Shown here piece after piece: positions 10,071 to 18,945 of a stretch of DNA of 64,000 bases. The notes beneath the pieces were generated by a model, which saw only the letters and a list, made by a program, of their open reading frames with translations, did no database searches and had not been told where the DNA came from. Each line of letters opens with the position of its first letter. Within the stretch, counting starts at the first letter, position 1. Where the stretch lies: positions 1-64,000 of the forward strand of contig NZ_MJGV01000021.1 in the NCBI RefSeq assembly GCF_001865015.1. Reading direction: 5' to 3'. The position numbers and the translations under genes are program-made. This DNA comes from Curtobacterium sp. MMLR14_010 (GTDB taxonomy: Bacteria; Actinomycetota; Actinomycetes; Actinomycetales; Microbacteriaceae).

Positions 10071-11333
10071 CTACTCCTCGTCGAGGGCGCCGACGAGCTC
10101 GGGCGCGGTGAGCAGGCGCGGTTCGTCCTCGACCACCGTGGGCTCGGCGATGACCTTCGACTCGTCGAGCATCGACAGCCGCCGGGCACTCGGCAGCACC
10201 TGGCGTTCGAGCGACCCCACGAAGCGGTTGTAGTCGACGACCGAGCCGCGGATCGAGCGTCCGAGCTTGTCGACGTGGGTGGCCATCGTCGTGAGCCGGC
10301 CGTGGAGCTCGCGGGCGACCCGGAAGAGCTCGCGGGCCTCGGTCGTGACGACGTCCTGCTGCCACGAGAACGCCACGGTCTTGAGCACCGACCACAGCGT
10401 CACCGGGGACGCCAGGGCGACCCGCTTGCGGAACGCGTGGTCGAGCAGTCCGGGGTCGGCGGCCAGGGCGCTGGCGATGAGGGACTCGGACGGGATGAAC
10501 GCCACCGTGAGCTCGGGGGAGGCGTCGTAGCCCGACCAGTACTCCCGGGCGGCGAGGGCGTCGACGTGCGCCCGGAGTGCCTTGACGTGCTGCGTCATGA
10601 GGGTGGCACGGCGGGCGCCCTCGGCTCCCGTGGCACTGGCGGGGATCTCCATCGCCTGCAGGTAGGCGGTGAAGGGCACCTTGGCGTCGACGGCGATGCT
10701 CTTGCCGCCGGGCAGGTGCACGACCATGTCGGGGCGTGCGGCACCGACGGACGTCGTCACCGAGGACTGCACGTCGAAGTCGACCCGCTCGAGGAGCCCG
10801 GCGGCCTCGACCACGTTGCGCAGCTGGGTCTCACCCCAGACCCCCCGCGTGCTGTTCGAGGTGAGCGCGCTCGCGAGGGTCTCGGCGGTGGCGCGGAGCC
10901 GTTCCTCGGACTCGGCGGCAGACCGCAGCTGCGTGGAGATGGCGCCGTACTGCTCGCTGCGGGCACGTTCGAGCTCGGCGATCTTGGCGCGCATGACGTC
11001 GAGGGTCTCGGCGACGGGGCTGAGCGCCGTGAGCACCTTGGACTCGTCCTGCGACCGGGCGGTCTCGGCACCGTGCATGCGCTCGACGAGGTGTTCCAGC
11101 TCGGCTGATCGCCGTTCGAGCGAGTCGACCTGGCGGCGGTACTGGGTGTCCTGCGCGTCGAGGCGCTCCTCGGCGTCCTGTCGGACCTCGGAGAGCCGCG
11201 CGCGGAGGGCGTCGGCGGTCGCGACGGCCGTCGCGGCGGACGCGCCGGCGCGGGCGCGGGCCAGCGACCAGGCGACGGCGGCGCCGGCGAGGGTGCCGAT
11301 CAGCAGGCCGACGAGCAGGGCGGAGATGTCCAT
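10071..11333 (-). CDS. rmuC: DNA recombination protein RmuC
   Basis: A 420-residue RmuC-family protein, linked in E. coli to limiting inversions at short inverted repeats. It has an N-terminal membrane anchor (about 4-24), a coiled-coil region (about 40-125) and the RmuC nuclease-like domain containing TRGVWGETQLRNVVEAAGL, AVDAKVPFTAYL and FIPSESL. The ATG at 11333 follows GGAAGG. A longer in-frame reading upstream has no support and enters the iolC promoter. Function is inferred from the family. Confidence 0.93.
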   Translation of the reverse strand: MDISALLVGLLIGTLAGAAVAWSLARARAGASAATAVATADALRARLSEVRQDAEERLDAQDTQYRRQVDSLERRSAELEHLVERMHGAETARSQDESKVLTALSPVAETLDVMRAKIAELERARSEQYGAISTQLRSAAESEERLRATAETLASALTSNSTRGVWGETQLRNVVEAAGLLERVDFDVQSSVTTSVGAARPDMVVHLPGGKSIAVDAKVPFTAYLQAMEIPASATGAEGARRATLMTQHVKALRAHVDALAAREYWSGYDASPELTVAFIPSESLIASALAADPGLLDHAFRKRVALASPVTLWSVLKTVAFSWQQDVVTTEARELFRVARELHGRLTTMATHVDKLGRSIRGSVVDYNRFVGSLERQVLPSARRLSMLDESKVIAEPTVVEDEPRLLTAPELVGALDEE

Positions 11334-11441
11334 GCCCAGACCTTCCCAGGTCCCACCGACAGCAGCGGGGCGGACGTGGGCGAGCCTCCAGACCGGACCC
11401 GGAGGCGACCCCGAGACGGCCTGCTGGGATCCCGCAGACCA

Positions 11442-11451
11442 TGTCATGACA
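11442..11451. promoter_or_regulatory. Putative IolR (GntR) operator at the iol promoter
   Basis: TGTCATGACA is a perfect 10-bp palindrome that overlaps the -35 region of the iolC promoter. It is followed by TTA, as is the near-identical TGTCGTGACA at the GntR gene (24545-24554). It also fits the KGWCHTRACA motif I recall for IolR of Corynebacterium glutamicum. Placement suggests repression. Confidence 0.65.
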
Positions 11452-11474
11452 TTAAGCCAAGCATCATGTACAGT
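11446..11474 (+). promoter_or_regulatory. Promoter of the inositol operon
   Basis: -35 ATGACA (11446-11451), 17-bp spacer, -10 TACAGT (11469-11474), about 47 bp before the iolC start. The palindromic operator overlaps the -35 box. Confidence 0.6.
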
Positions 11475-11521
11475 CGTGATCGTCCGCCGATGAAGCCGCA
11501 CGGAAGGTCCCCTCGCGTCGC

Positions 11522-12529
11522 ATGACGAACGAAGCTCCACACGCCTACGACGTGATCACCATGGGTCGCGTCAGCGTCGACATCTACCCGCAGCAGACCG
11601 GTCCGCTCGAGGACGTCGAGACGTTCTCCAAGTCCGTCGGCGGCAGCGCCACGAACGTGGCGATCGCCGCGGCCCGCCACGGTGCGGACGCCGCCGTCAT
11701 CACCCGCACCGGCGACGACCCCTTCGGTCGGTACATCGCGCGCACGCTGCCGGAGTTCGGCGTCGCGAACGCCTTCGTCGAGACGGTCGACGGGCTGAAC
11801 ACGCCGGTCGCCTTCTGCGAGCTCTTCCCGCCGGACGACTTCCCGCTGTACTTCTACCGGGCACCCAAGGCGCCCGACCTGATGATCACGGCGAAGTCCC
11901 TGCCGCTCCACGAGATCGAGCGGGCACGGGTCTTCTGGACCACGGTGACCGGTCTGAGTGAGGAGCCCAGCCGCCAGGCGCACCACGTCGCCTACGCGGC
12001 CCGGAGCGCAGCGGCGCAGTCCGCGTCCGCCCCCTCCGCGTCGTCCCACACCGTGCTGGACCTCGACTACCGGGCGGTGTTCTGGTCCTCGCCGGCGGCC
12101 GCCACGCGGGAGGTCGCGGTCGCGCTCGAACACGCCACCGTCGCCGTCGGCAACCGCGAGGAGTGCGAGGTCGCCGTCGGCGAGACCGACCCGGTCCGCG
12201 CCGCCGACGCGCTGCTCGAACGCGGGGTCGAGGTCGCGATCGTGAAGCAGGGGCCGAAGGGCGTCCTCGCGAAGACCCGCGACGAGGTCGTCGAGCTCCG
12301 CCCGCACCACATCGACGTCGTGAACGGGCTCGGCTCGGGCGACGGCTTCGGGGGAGCGCTGACCCAGGGGCTGCTGCAGGGCTGGGGGCTCGAGCGCGTG
12401 CTCGCCTTCGCCAACGCGGCTGGCGCGATCGTCGCCACGCGCTTCGAGTGCTCGACGGCCATGCCGACGAGCGACGAGATCGAGTCGTTCCTGCAGGACA
12501 ACCCGACAGAGGAGGCCGTCCGTGCCTGA
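11522..12529 (+). CDS. iolC: 5-dehydro-2-deoxygluconokinase
   Basis: PfkB-family kinase that phosphorylates 5-dehydro-2-deoxy-D-gluconate in myo-inositol catabolism. The 335-residue product starts with the IolC-like YDVITMGRVSVDIYP and GGSATNVAIAAARHG. It ends with the ATP-site motif NGLGSGDGFGGAL, which contains the catalytic Asp. GGAAGG lies 14 nt before the ATG, slightly long. It is the first gene of the iol operon, downstream of the promoter and operator. Its stop overlaps the next GTG start by 8 bp. The full set of iol neighbours supports this substrate over other PfkB sugars. Confidence 0.93.
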   Translation: MTNEAPHAYDVITMGRVSVDIYPQQTGPLEDVETFSKSVGGSATNVAIAAARHGADAAVITRTGDDPFGRYIARTLPEFGVANAFVETVDGLNTPVAFCELFPPDDFPLYFYRAPKAPDLMITAKSLPLHEIERARVFWTTVTGLSEEPSRQAHHVAYAARSAAAQSASAPSASSHTVLDLDYRAVFWSSPAAATREVAVALEHATVAVGNREECEVAVGETDPVRAADALLERGVEVAIVKQGPKGVLAKTRDEVVELRPHHIDVVNGLGSGDGFGGALTQGLLQGWGLERVLAFANAAGAIVATRFECSTAMPTSDEIESFLQDNPTEEAVRA

Positions 12530-13598
12530 GATCAGCCCCGCTGCCATCGACCGCCTGCGCGACGTTCGTGCCGGTTCACCGGAGGTCGTCGCGAGCACCC
12601 TGGCGGCCCGGACCCGTCGGCCGCTGCTCGGCGACGACGGCAAGCTGTTCATCGCCGCCGCCGACCACCCCGCCCGCGGCGCGTTGGCCGTCCGCGACGA
12701 CGAGTCCGCGATGGCCGACCGGTACGACCTGCTCGAGCGGCTCGTGGTCGCCCTCGGCCGCCCGGGCGTCGACGGGGTCCTCGGCACGCCGGACATCCTG
12801 GAGGACCTGGCGCTGCTCGGCGCCCTCGACGGCAAGGTCGTCGTCGGGTCGATGAACCGCGGAGGACTCCGCGGAGCGACCTTCGAGATGGACGACCGGT
12901 ACACGGCGTACTCCGCGGCGGCGATCAAGCGGTCCGGGTTCGACTTCGCCAAGCTGCTCGTCCGCGTGAACCTGCAGGACGCGGGCACCGCCCCCACGCT
13001 CGAGGCCACGGCGAAGGCGGTCACCGAGGCCGCCGCCGAACAGCTCCCGATCATGCTCGAGCCCTTCATGTCCTCGTGGCAGGACGGCCGGGTCGTGAAC
13101 GACCTGACGGCCGACGCCGTGATCACCTCGATGGCGATCGCAGCGGGGCTCGGGGAGTCCAGCGCCTACAGCTGGCTCAAGGTCCCCGTGGTCGACGACA
13201 TGGAGCGCGTGATGGCGGCGACCACGCTGCCGACGCTCCTGCTCGGCGGTGACCCGTCGTCGCGTCCGCTCGAGACCTACGCGACGTGGGCCGACGCGCT
13301 CGCCCTGCCGGGCGTGCGCGGGCTCGTCGTCGGTCGCACCCTGCTCTACCCGCCGGACGGCGACGTCGCCGCCGCGGTCGACGTGGCCGCTGGGCTCGTC
13401 CACACCCGGCCGGGCGGCGACCCGTCCGGTGGGTCCGTCGACCGCCACCCCGGCGGGTCCGTCCACAGCCAGTCGGGCGGATCCGTCCACAGCCAGGAGG
13501 CCCGGGGCGGCTCCTCCACAGATCCGCACGACCCAGCCGCGCGGCTCGCCGGCTCCACGACCATGGACTCGTCCATCCCGGAAGGAAGCACCGCATGA
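12522..13598 (+). CDS. Cgl0159-family aldolase-like protein (IolJ role)
   Basis: A (beta/alpha)8-barrel protein of 358 residues related to the Cgl0159 family found in actinobacterial inositol clusters. It most likely cleaves 5-dehydro-2-deoxygluconate-6-phosphate to DHAP and malonate semialdehyde, since no classical IolJ aldolase lies in the cluster. Visible blocks are FIAAADHPARGAL, LLVRVNLQDAGTAPTLE, PIMLEPFMSSW, WLKVPVVDDMERVMAATTLPTLLLGG and VVGRTLLYPPDGD. The last 60 residues form a Gly/Ser-rich tail with repeated GGSVHSQ units, unlike the barrel. The start is GTG at 12522 with GAGGAGG upstream, overlapping iolC. The stop overlaps the iolA start by 4 bp. Confidence 0.82.
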   Translation: MPEISPAAIDRLRDVRAGSPEVVASTLAARTRRPLLGDDGKLFIAAADHPARGALAVRDDESAMADRYDLLERLVVALGRPGVDGVLGTPDILEDLALLGALDGKVVVGSMNRGGLRGATFEMDDRYTAYSAAAIKRSGFDFAKLLVRVNLQDAGTAPTLEATAKAVTEAAAEQLPIMLEPFMSSWQDGRVVNDLTADAVITSMAIAAGLGESSAYSWLKVPVVDDMERVMAATTLPTLLLGGDPSSRPLETYATWADALALPGVRGLVVGRTLLYPPDGDVAAAVDVAAGLVHTRPGGDPSGGSVDRHPGGSVHSQSGGSVHSQEARGGSSTDPHDPAARLAGSTTMDSSIPEGSTA

Positions 13599-15106
13599 CG
13601 CTCACCGACACTGCTCTCACGACGATCGGGCACTGGATCGACGGGGCCCGCGTGGCCTCGACGTCCGGGCGGACCGCTCCCGTCTACGACCCGGCACTCG
13701 GGGTCGCGACGAAGCAGGTCGCGCTCGCCGACGACGCCGAGGTCCAGGCCGCGATCGCCAGCGCGAAGGCCGCGTTCCCCGCGTGGGGCGACCTGTCCCT
13801 CGCCAAGCGCCAGCAGGTCCTCTTCGCCTTCCGCGAGATCCTGAACCGCGACAAGGCCGAGCTCGCGGAGATCATCACGAGCGAGCACGGCAAGGTCCTC
13901 GACGACGCCCTCGGTGAGATCGCCCGCGGACAAGAGGTCGTCGAGCTCGCGACGAGCATCCCGCAGCTGCTCAAGGGCGAGTTCAGCGACCAGGTCTCCA
14001 CCGGGATCGACGTCTACTCGATCCGGCAGCCGCTCGGCGTCGTGGGCATCATCAGCCCCTTCAACTTCCCCGCCATGGTGCCGCTGTGGTTCCTGCCGAT
14101 CGCGATCGCCGCCGGCAACACCGTCGTGCTGAAGCCGAGCGAGAAGGACCCGAGCGCCGCACTCTGGCTCGCCGAGAAGTTCACTGAGGCCGGGCTGCCC
14201 GCCGGCGTCTTCAACGTCCTGAACGGCGACAAGGTGAGCGTGGACGGCCTGCTGACCAGCCCCGACGTGCAGTCGATCTCCTTCGTCGGCTCCACGCCGA
14301 TCGCGCAGTACGTCTACGAGACCGGCACCAGGCACGGCAAGCGCGTGCAGGCCCTCGGCGGCGCGAAGAACCACATGCTCGTGCTGCCCGACGCCGACCT
14401 CGACCTCGTCGCCGACAACGCCATCAACGCGGGCTTCGGCTCCGCCGGGGAGCGCTGCATGGCGATCTCCGTCGTCGTCGCGGTCGAGCCCGTGGCGGAT
14501 GAGCTCATCGCGAAGATCTCCGAGCGCGCGGCCACCCTGCGCGTCGGTGACGGGCGTCGCGGGTGCGACATGGGCCCGCTCGTCACCCAGCAGCACCGGG
14601 ACAAGGTCGCCTCGTACATCGAGGTCGCTGAGCAGGACGGTGCGGTGGTCGTGGTGGACGGCCGCACCGTCCGACCCGACGGTGACGAGAACGGCTTCTG
14701 GCTCGGCCCGACGCTGATCGACCGGGTTCCGACCACCAGTCGCGTCTACACCGAGGAGATCTTCGGGCCGGTGCTGTCCGTCGTCCGGGTGGCCACCTAC
14801 GAAGAGGGTCTCGAGCTCATCAACTCCGGCGCGTTCGGCAACGGCACCGCGATCTTCACGAACGACGGCGGCGCTGCCCGTCGGTTCCAGCGCGACGTGC
14901 AGGTCGGCATGATCGGCATCAACGTGCCGATCCCCGTGCCCGTGGCGTACTACTCGTTCGGCGGCTGGAAGAACTCGCTGTTCGGGGACCACAAGGCGTA
15001 CGGTGCCGACGGCGTGAGCTTCTTCACCCGGCAGAAGGCGATCACGAGCCGGTGGCTGGACCCGTCGCACGGCGGCATCAACCTCGGCTTCCCGTCGAAC
15101 AGCTGA
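13595..15106 (+). CDS. iolA: (Methyl)malonate-semialdehyde dehydrogenase, acylating
   Basis: CoA-acylating aldehyde dehydrogenase (IolA/MmsA) that converts malonate semialdehyde to acetyl-CoA and CO2 with NAD, the last step of inositol breakdown. The 503-residue product has the MmsA features SPFNFPAMVPLWFLPIA, the NAD-site GSTPIAQYV and the catalytic Cys288 in GSAGERCMAIS. It ends in the typical SFGGWKNSLFGDHKAYG. The ATG at 13595 has GGAAGGA upstream and overlaps the stop of the aldolase gene (ATGA). Confidence 0.95.
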   Translation: MTLTDTALTTIGHWIDGARVASTSGRTAPVYDPALGVATKQVALADDAEVQAAIASAKAAFPAWGDLSLAKRQQVLFAFREILNRDKAELAEIITSEHGKVLDDALGEIARGQEVVELATSIPQLLKGEFSDQVSTGIDVYSIRQPLGVVGIISPFNFPAMVPLWFLPIAIAAGNTVVLKPSEKDPSAALWLAEKFTEAGLPAGVFNVLNGDKVSVDGLLTSPDVQSISFVGSTPIAQYVYETGTRHGKRVQALGGAKNHMLVLPDADLDLVADNAINAGFGSAGERCMAISVVVAVEPVADELIAKISERAATLRVGDGRRGCDMGPLVTQQHRDKVASYIEVAEQDGAVVVVDGRTVRPDGDENGFWLGPTLIDRVPTTSRVYTEEIFGPVLSVVRVATYEEGLELINSGAFGNGTAIFTNDGGAARRFQRDVQVGMIGINVPIPVPVAYYSFGGWKNSLFGDHKAYGADGVSFFTRQKAITSRWLDPSHGGINLGFPSNS

Positions 15107-15117
15107 CGGCCGCGCAC

Positions 15118-16029
15118 ATGACGAACGACACCTGGTTCATCCCCGCCGGCTCGCGACCCGAGGACGGCTGGACGGACGTCGTCGACGGCCGCGTCGCGGG
15201 CTGGGCGCACACCGGTCTCCGCACCGGTGCGCTCTCCGGCGGCGACGAGCTGCGCCTGCCGTCCGACGCCGTCGAGCGCATCGTGGTGCCGCTCGCCGGC
15301 AGCTTCACCGTGACGTACGGCGACACGACGCAGGAGGACACGACGCAGGTGCTCGACGGTCGGTCGAGCGTCTTCGACGGGCCGACGGACGTCCTGTACC
15401 TCGGGTCGGGGACCGCCGCGACGATCACCGGCCGCGGTCGGTTCGCGGTCGCCGAGGCCCCCACCGACGAGCACAAGCCGTCGACCTACGTGCCCCGGCA
15501 GGACGTCCCCGTGGAGCTCCGCGGTGCCGGTCAGTCGAGCCGGCAGGTGCACAACTTCGGCACGCCCGCAGCGCTCGACGCCGTCAAGTTCATCGTGTGC
15601 GAGGTCATCACGCCCGCGGGCAACTGGTCGTCGTACCCGCCGCACAAGCACGACACGCACCGTCCCGGGCAGGAGTCCGACCTCGAGGAGATCTACTACT
15701 ACGAGTCCGCCGTGGCCCGTGGTGTCGACGCCCCCGAGTCGGCCGACCCGTTCGCGCTGCACCGCACCTACGCCTCCGATGACCGCCCGATCGACGAGTT
15801 CCGCCAGGTCCGCACCGGTGACGTCGCCCTCGTGCCGTACGGGTGGCACGGCCCGGCCGTCGCCGCCCCCGGCTACGACATGTACTACCTCAACGTGATG
15901 GCCGGGCCCGACCCGGAGCGCGTCTGGAACATCACCGACGACCCCGCCCACGGGTGGGTCCGCCAGGTGTGGGAGTCGGAGACGATCGACCCCCGACTGC
16001 CCTACACGCACGAGAAGGAGCCCGCGTGA
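15118..16029 (+). CDS. iolB: 5-deoxy-glucuronate isomerase
   Basis: Cupin-type isomerase that converts 5-deoxy-glucuronate to 5-dehydro-2-deoxygluconate. The 303-residue product has a two-cupin layout with the metal-ligand region HKHDTHRPGQESDLEEIYYY at about 180-199 and GDVALVPYGWHGPA near the C-terminus. The ATG at 15118 lies 11 bp after the iolA stop. A longer in-frame extension overlapping iolA is not conserved-looking. The stop overlaps the iolD GTG (GTGA), so the two are coupled. Confidence 0.95.
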   Translation: MTNDTWFIPAGSRPEDGWTDVVDGRVAGWAHTGLRTGALSGGDELRLPSDAVERIVVPLAGSFTVTYGDTTQEDTTQVLDGRSSVFDGPTDVLYLGSGTAATITGRGRFAVAEAPTDEHKPSTYVPRQDVPVELRGAGQSSRQVHNFGTPAALDAVKFIVCEVITPAGNWSSYPPHKHDTHRPGQESDLEEIYYYESAVARGVDAPESADPFALHRTYASDDRPIDEFRQVRTGDVALVPYGWHGPAVAAPGYDMYYLNVMAGPDPERVWNITDDPAHGWVRQVWESETIDPRLPYTHEKEPA

Positions 16030-17930
16030 CCACCCCCACACGCCGCATGACCGTCGGCCAGGCACTCGTCGAGTTCCTCGCGAACCAGTGGACCGTCGAC
16101 GGTGACGTCCGCGAGCGCACGATCCCCGGGATCTTCGGCATCTTCGGACACGGCAACGTCGCCGGTCTCGGGCAGGCGATCAAGCAGCTGCACGTCGAAC
16201 AGCCCGGACTGCTGCCCTACCACCAGGCCCGCAACGAGCAGGCGATGGTGCACCAGGCCGTCGGGTACGCACGGATGCACCGGCGGCGCGCGACGTACGC
16301 CGCCACCGCCTCGGTCGGCCCGGGCGCGGCCAACATGCTGACCGGTGCAGCGCTCGCCACGACGAACCGACTGCCCGCGCTGCTGCTGCCGTCCGACACC
16401 TTCGCCACGCGCACCACCGACCCGGTGCTGCAGCAGATCGAGATGCCGCACGACACCTCGGTGCAGGTCACGGACGCGTTCCGGCCGCTGTCGCGCTTCT
16501 TCGACCGGGTCGAGCGCCCGGAGCAGCTCTTCTCGATCGCGCTCGCCGCGATGCGGGTGCTCACCGACCCCGCCGAGACCGGCGCGGTCACGATCGCCCT
16601 GCCGGAGGACGTGCAGGCCGAGGAGCTCGACGTGCCCGTCGCGTTCCTGGCACCGCGCGAGTGGCACGTCCGCCGCCCCCTGCCCGAGCACGGACCCCTG
16701 GCCAGGGCCGTCGCCGCGATCCAGGGCGCCGAACGCCCGGTGATCGTCGCCGGCGGCGGGGTCCTCTACGCCGACGCGGCCGCCGAACTCCGCGCCTTCG
16801 TCGAGGCCACCGGGATCCCGGTCGGCACCTCGCAGGCCGGTGGTGGTGCCCTCCACTGGGACCACCCACAGTCCCTCGGGGGCATCGGTGCGACCGGCAC
16901 GGCCGCGGCCAACGCGATCGCCGCGCAGGCCGACGTCGTGATCGGCATCGGCACCCGGTACAGCGACTTCACGACGGCGTCCCGCACCGCGTTCCAGCAC
17001 CCCGACGTCACCTTCGTGAACGTCAACGTCGCGGCGTTCGACGCCTACAAGCACGGCAGTCAGCTGCCGCTGGTCGCCGACGCCCGGGAGGCCCTGGTCG
17101 CGCTGACGACGTCACTCGCGTCGTACGCGGTGTCCGACGCGTACGCGGGCGAGATCGCGGACCGTAAGCGGTCCTGGGACGCCCTGGTCGACGAGGCGTT
17201 CGCGCCGACGGGTGCCGCGCTGCCCGGGCAGTCGGAGATCATCGGCGCGGTGCAGTCCGCCTCGGACCCCCGTGACGTCGTCATCCAGGCGGCCGGGTCG
17301 CTGCCCGGCGACCTGCACAAGCTCTGGCGGGTCCGCGACGAGCTCGGCTACCACGTCGAGTACGCGTTCTCGTGCATGGGCTACGAGATCGCCGGCGGGC
17401 TCGGTGTCCGCCGTGCGGCACCCGACCGCGACGCCATCGTCATGGTCGGCGACGGCTCGTACATGATGCTGCACACCGAACTCGTCACCGCGGTGGCCGA
17501 GGGCCTGAAGATCATCGTGGTGCTCATCCAGAACCACGGGTACGCGTCCATCGGGCACCTCTCCGAGACCGTCGGGTCCGAGCGGTACGGCACCCGGTAC
17601 CGCTACCTCGACGACGCCACCCAGTCGTTCGACAACGGCGAGCCACTGCCCGTCGACCTGGCAGCGAACGCCCGGTCGTACGGCGTCGACGTGATCGAGG
17701 TCGATCCGGGACCGAGCGCCATCGACGACCTGCGCGCAGCCGTCCGGCAGGCCAAGACGAACGAGCACACGACGCTCATCCACGTGAACTCCGACCCGCT
17801 GGTCTACGCACCCGACGGCGACGGGTGGTGGGACGTCCCGGTCGCGCAGACCTCGACGCTCGAGAGCACCCGCGCTGCCCGCGCCGACTACGAGCAGCAC
17901 CGCGCCGCGCAGCGACCCCTGCTCGGCTGA
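16026..17930 (+). CDS. iolD: 3D-(3,5/4)-trihydroxycyclohexane-1,2-dione hydrolase
   Basis: Thiamine-diphosphate enzyme that opens the inositol-derived ring dione to 5-deoxy-glucuronate. The 634-residue product follows the acetolactate-synthase fold: an N-terminal pyrimidine domain (GIFGIFGHGNVAGLGQAI, HQARNEQAMVHQAVGYAR), a central domain, and a C-terminal pyrophosphate domain with the TPP motif beginning GDGSYMMLHTE. The start is GTG at 16026, coupled to iolB by a 4-bp overlap. It is a core iol operon gene. Confidence 0.95.
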   Translation: MTTPTRRMTVGQALVEFLANQWTVDGDVRERTIPGIFGIFGHGNVAGLGQAIKQLHVEQPGLLPYHQARNEQAMVHQAVGYARMHRRRATYAATASVGPGAANMLTGAALATTNRLPALLLPSDTFATRTTDPVLQQIEMPHDTSVQVTDAFRPLSRFFDRVERPEQLFSIALAAMRVLTDPAETGAVTIALPEDVQAEELDVPVAFLAPREWHVRRPLPEHGPLARAVAAIQGAERPVIVAGGGVLYADAAAELRAFVEATGIPVGTSQAGGGALHWDHPQSLGGIGATGTAAANAIAAQADVVIGIGTRYSDFTTASRTAFQHPDVTFVNVNVAAFDAYKHGSQLPLVADAREALVALTTSLASYAVSDAYAGEIADRKRSWDALVDEAFAPTGAALPGQSEIIGAVQSASDPRDVVIQAAGSLPGDLHKLWRVRDELGYHVEYAFSCMGYEIAGGLGVRRAAPDRDAIVMVGDGSYMMLHTELVTAVAEGLKIIVVLIQNHGYASIGHLSETVGSERYGTRYRYLDDATQSFDNGEPLPVDLAANARSYGVDVIEVDPGPSAIDDLRAAVRQAKTNEHTTLIHVNSDPLVYAPDGDGWWDVPVAQTSTLESTRAARADYEQHRAAQRPLLG

Positions 17931-17963
17931 CCCCACCACGACACAGAGAGCGACAGCGACGTC

Positions 17964-18899
17964 ATGACCGACACCGCCACCCCCACCGGCACCCCGTCCT
18001 CGATCCGGATCGGCACCGCCCCCGACTCGTGGGGCGTCTGGTTCCCGGACGACCCGGCCCAGGTGCCGTGGCAGCGCTTCCTCGACGAGGCGAGCGCGGC
18101 CGGGTACGAGTGGATCGAGCTCGGCCCGTACGGCTACCTGCCCACCGACCCGGCGCAGCTGTCCGACGAGCTGGCGTCCCGCGGCCTCAAGCTGTCCGCC
18201 GGCACGGTGTTCACCGGGTTCCACAAGGGCGACGACCAGTTCCAGCGAGCGTGGGACCAGGCCGTCGCGGTCGCCGGGCTCGCGGCTGCGCTCGGCGCCG
18301 AGCACCTCGTCACCATCCCGGACCTGTGGCGGTCGGACGCGACGGCAGAGGTGCTCGAAGCCCGCACGCTCGACGACGAGCAGTGGCAGCGTCTCGGCCG
18401 GGGGCACGACCAGCTCGGCAAGGCGCTGCTCGAGGAGTTCGGCGTCCACCAGCAGTTCCACACGCACGCCGACAGCCACGTCGGCACGTACAAGGAGACC
18501 GTGCGCTTCCTCGAGGTCACCGACCCGGCGTACACGAACCTCTGCCTCGACACCGGCCACTTCGCGTACTACGGCGGCGACTCCCTGAAGCTCATCGCCG
18601 AGCACCCCGAGCGCATCGGCTACCTGCACCTCAAGCAGGTGGACACCGACCTGCTGTTCGACGTCCTGAAGAACGACGTCCCCTTCGCCACCGCAGTGGC
18701 CCAGGGGATCATGACCGAGCCGCCGCACGGCACGCCGGAGCTCGCACCGATCATCGAGGCCGTCGCCCGCATCAACCCGGAGATCTTCGGCATCGTCGAG
18801 CAGGACATGTACGGCTGCTCCGTCGACGCCCCCGGCCCGATCGCCGAGCGCACGTTCCAGCACATCCTCGGGTCCACGTCGGCTGCTCGCGCGTCCTGA
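17964..18899 (+). CDS. iolE: Inosose dehydratase
   Basis: TIM-barrel metal-dependent dehydratase that converts scyllo-inosose (2-keto-myo-inositol) to the trihydroxycyclohexane-dione used by IolD. The 311-residue product has IRIGTAPDSWGVWFPDD at the N-terminus, GYEWIELGPYGYLP, HTHADSHVGTYKET, LCLDTGHFAYYGGD and FGIVEQDMYGCS. These are the typical IolE positions for metal ligands. It lies 33 bp after iolD in the same operon. Confidence 0.93.
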   Translation: MTDTATPTGTPSSIRIGTAPDSWGVWFPDDPAQVPWQRFLDEASAAGYEWIELGPYGYLPTDPAQLSDELASRGLKLSAGTVFTGFHKGDDQFQRAWDQAVAVAGLAAALGAEHLVTIPDLWRSDATAEVLEARTLDDEQWQRLGRGHDQLGKALLEEFGVHQQFHTHADSHVGTYKETVRFLEVTDPAYTNLCLDTGHFAYYGGDSLKLIAEHPERIGYLHLKQVDTDLLFDVLKNDVPFATAVAQGIMTEPPHGTPELAPIIEAVARINPEIFGIVEQDMYGCSVDAPGPIAERTFQHILGSTSAARAS

Positions 18900-18945
18900 G
18901 CTCCGACCGCACCCCATCCACAGTCGTCCACCACAGGAGAACCAC

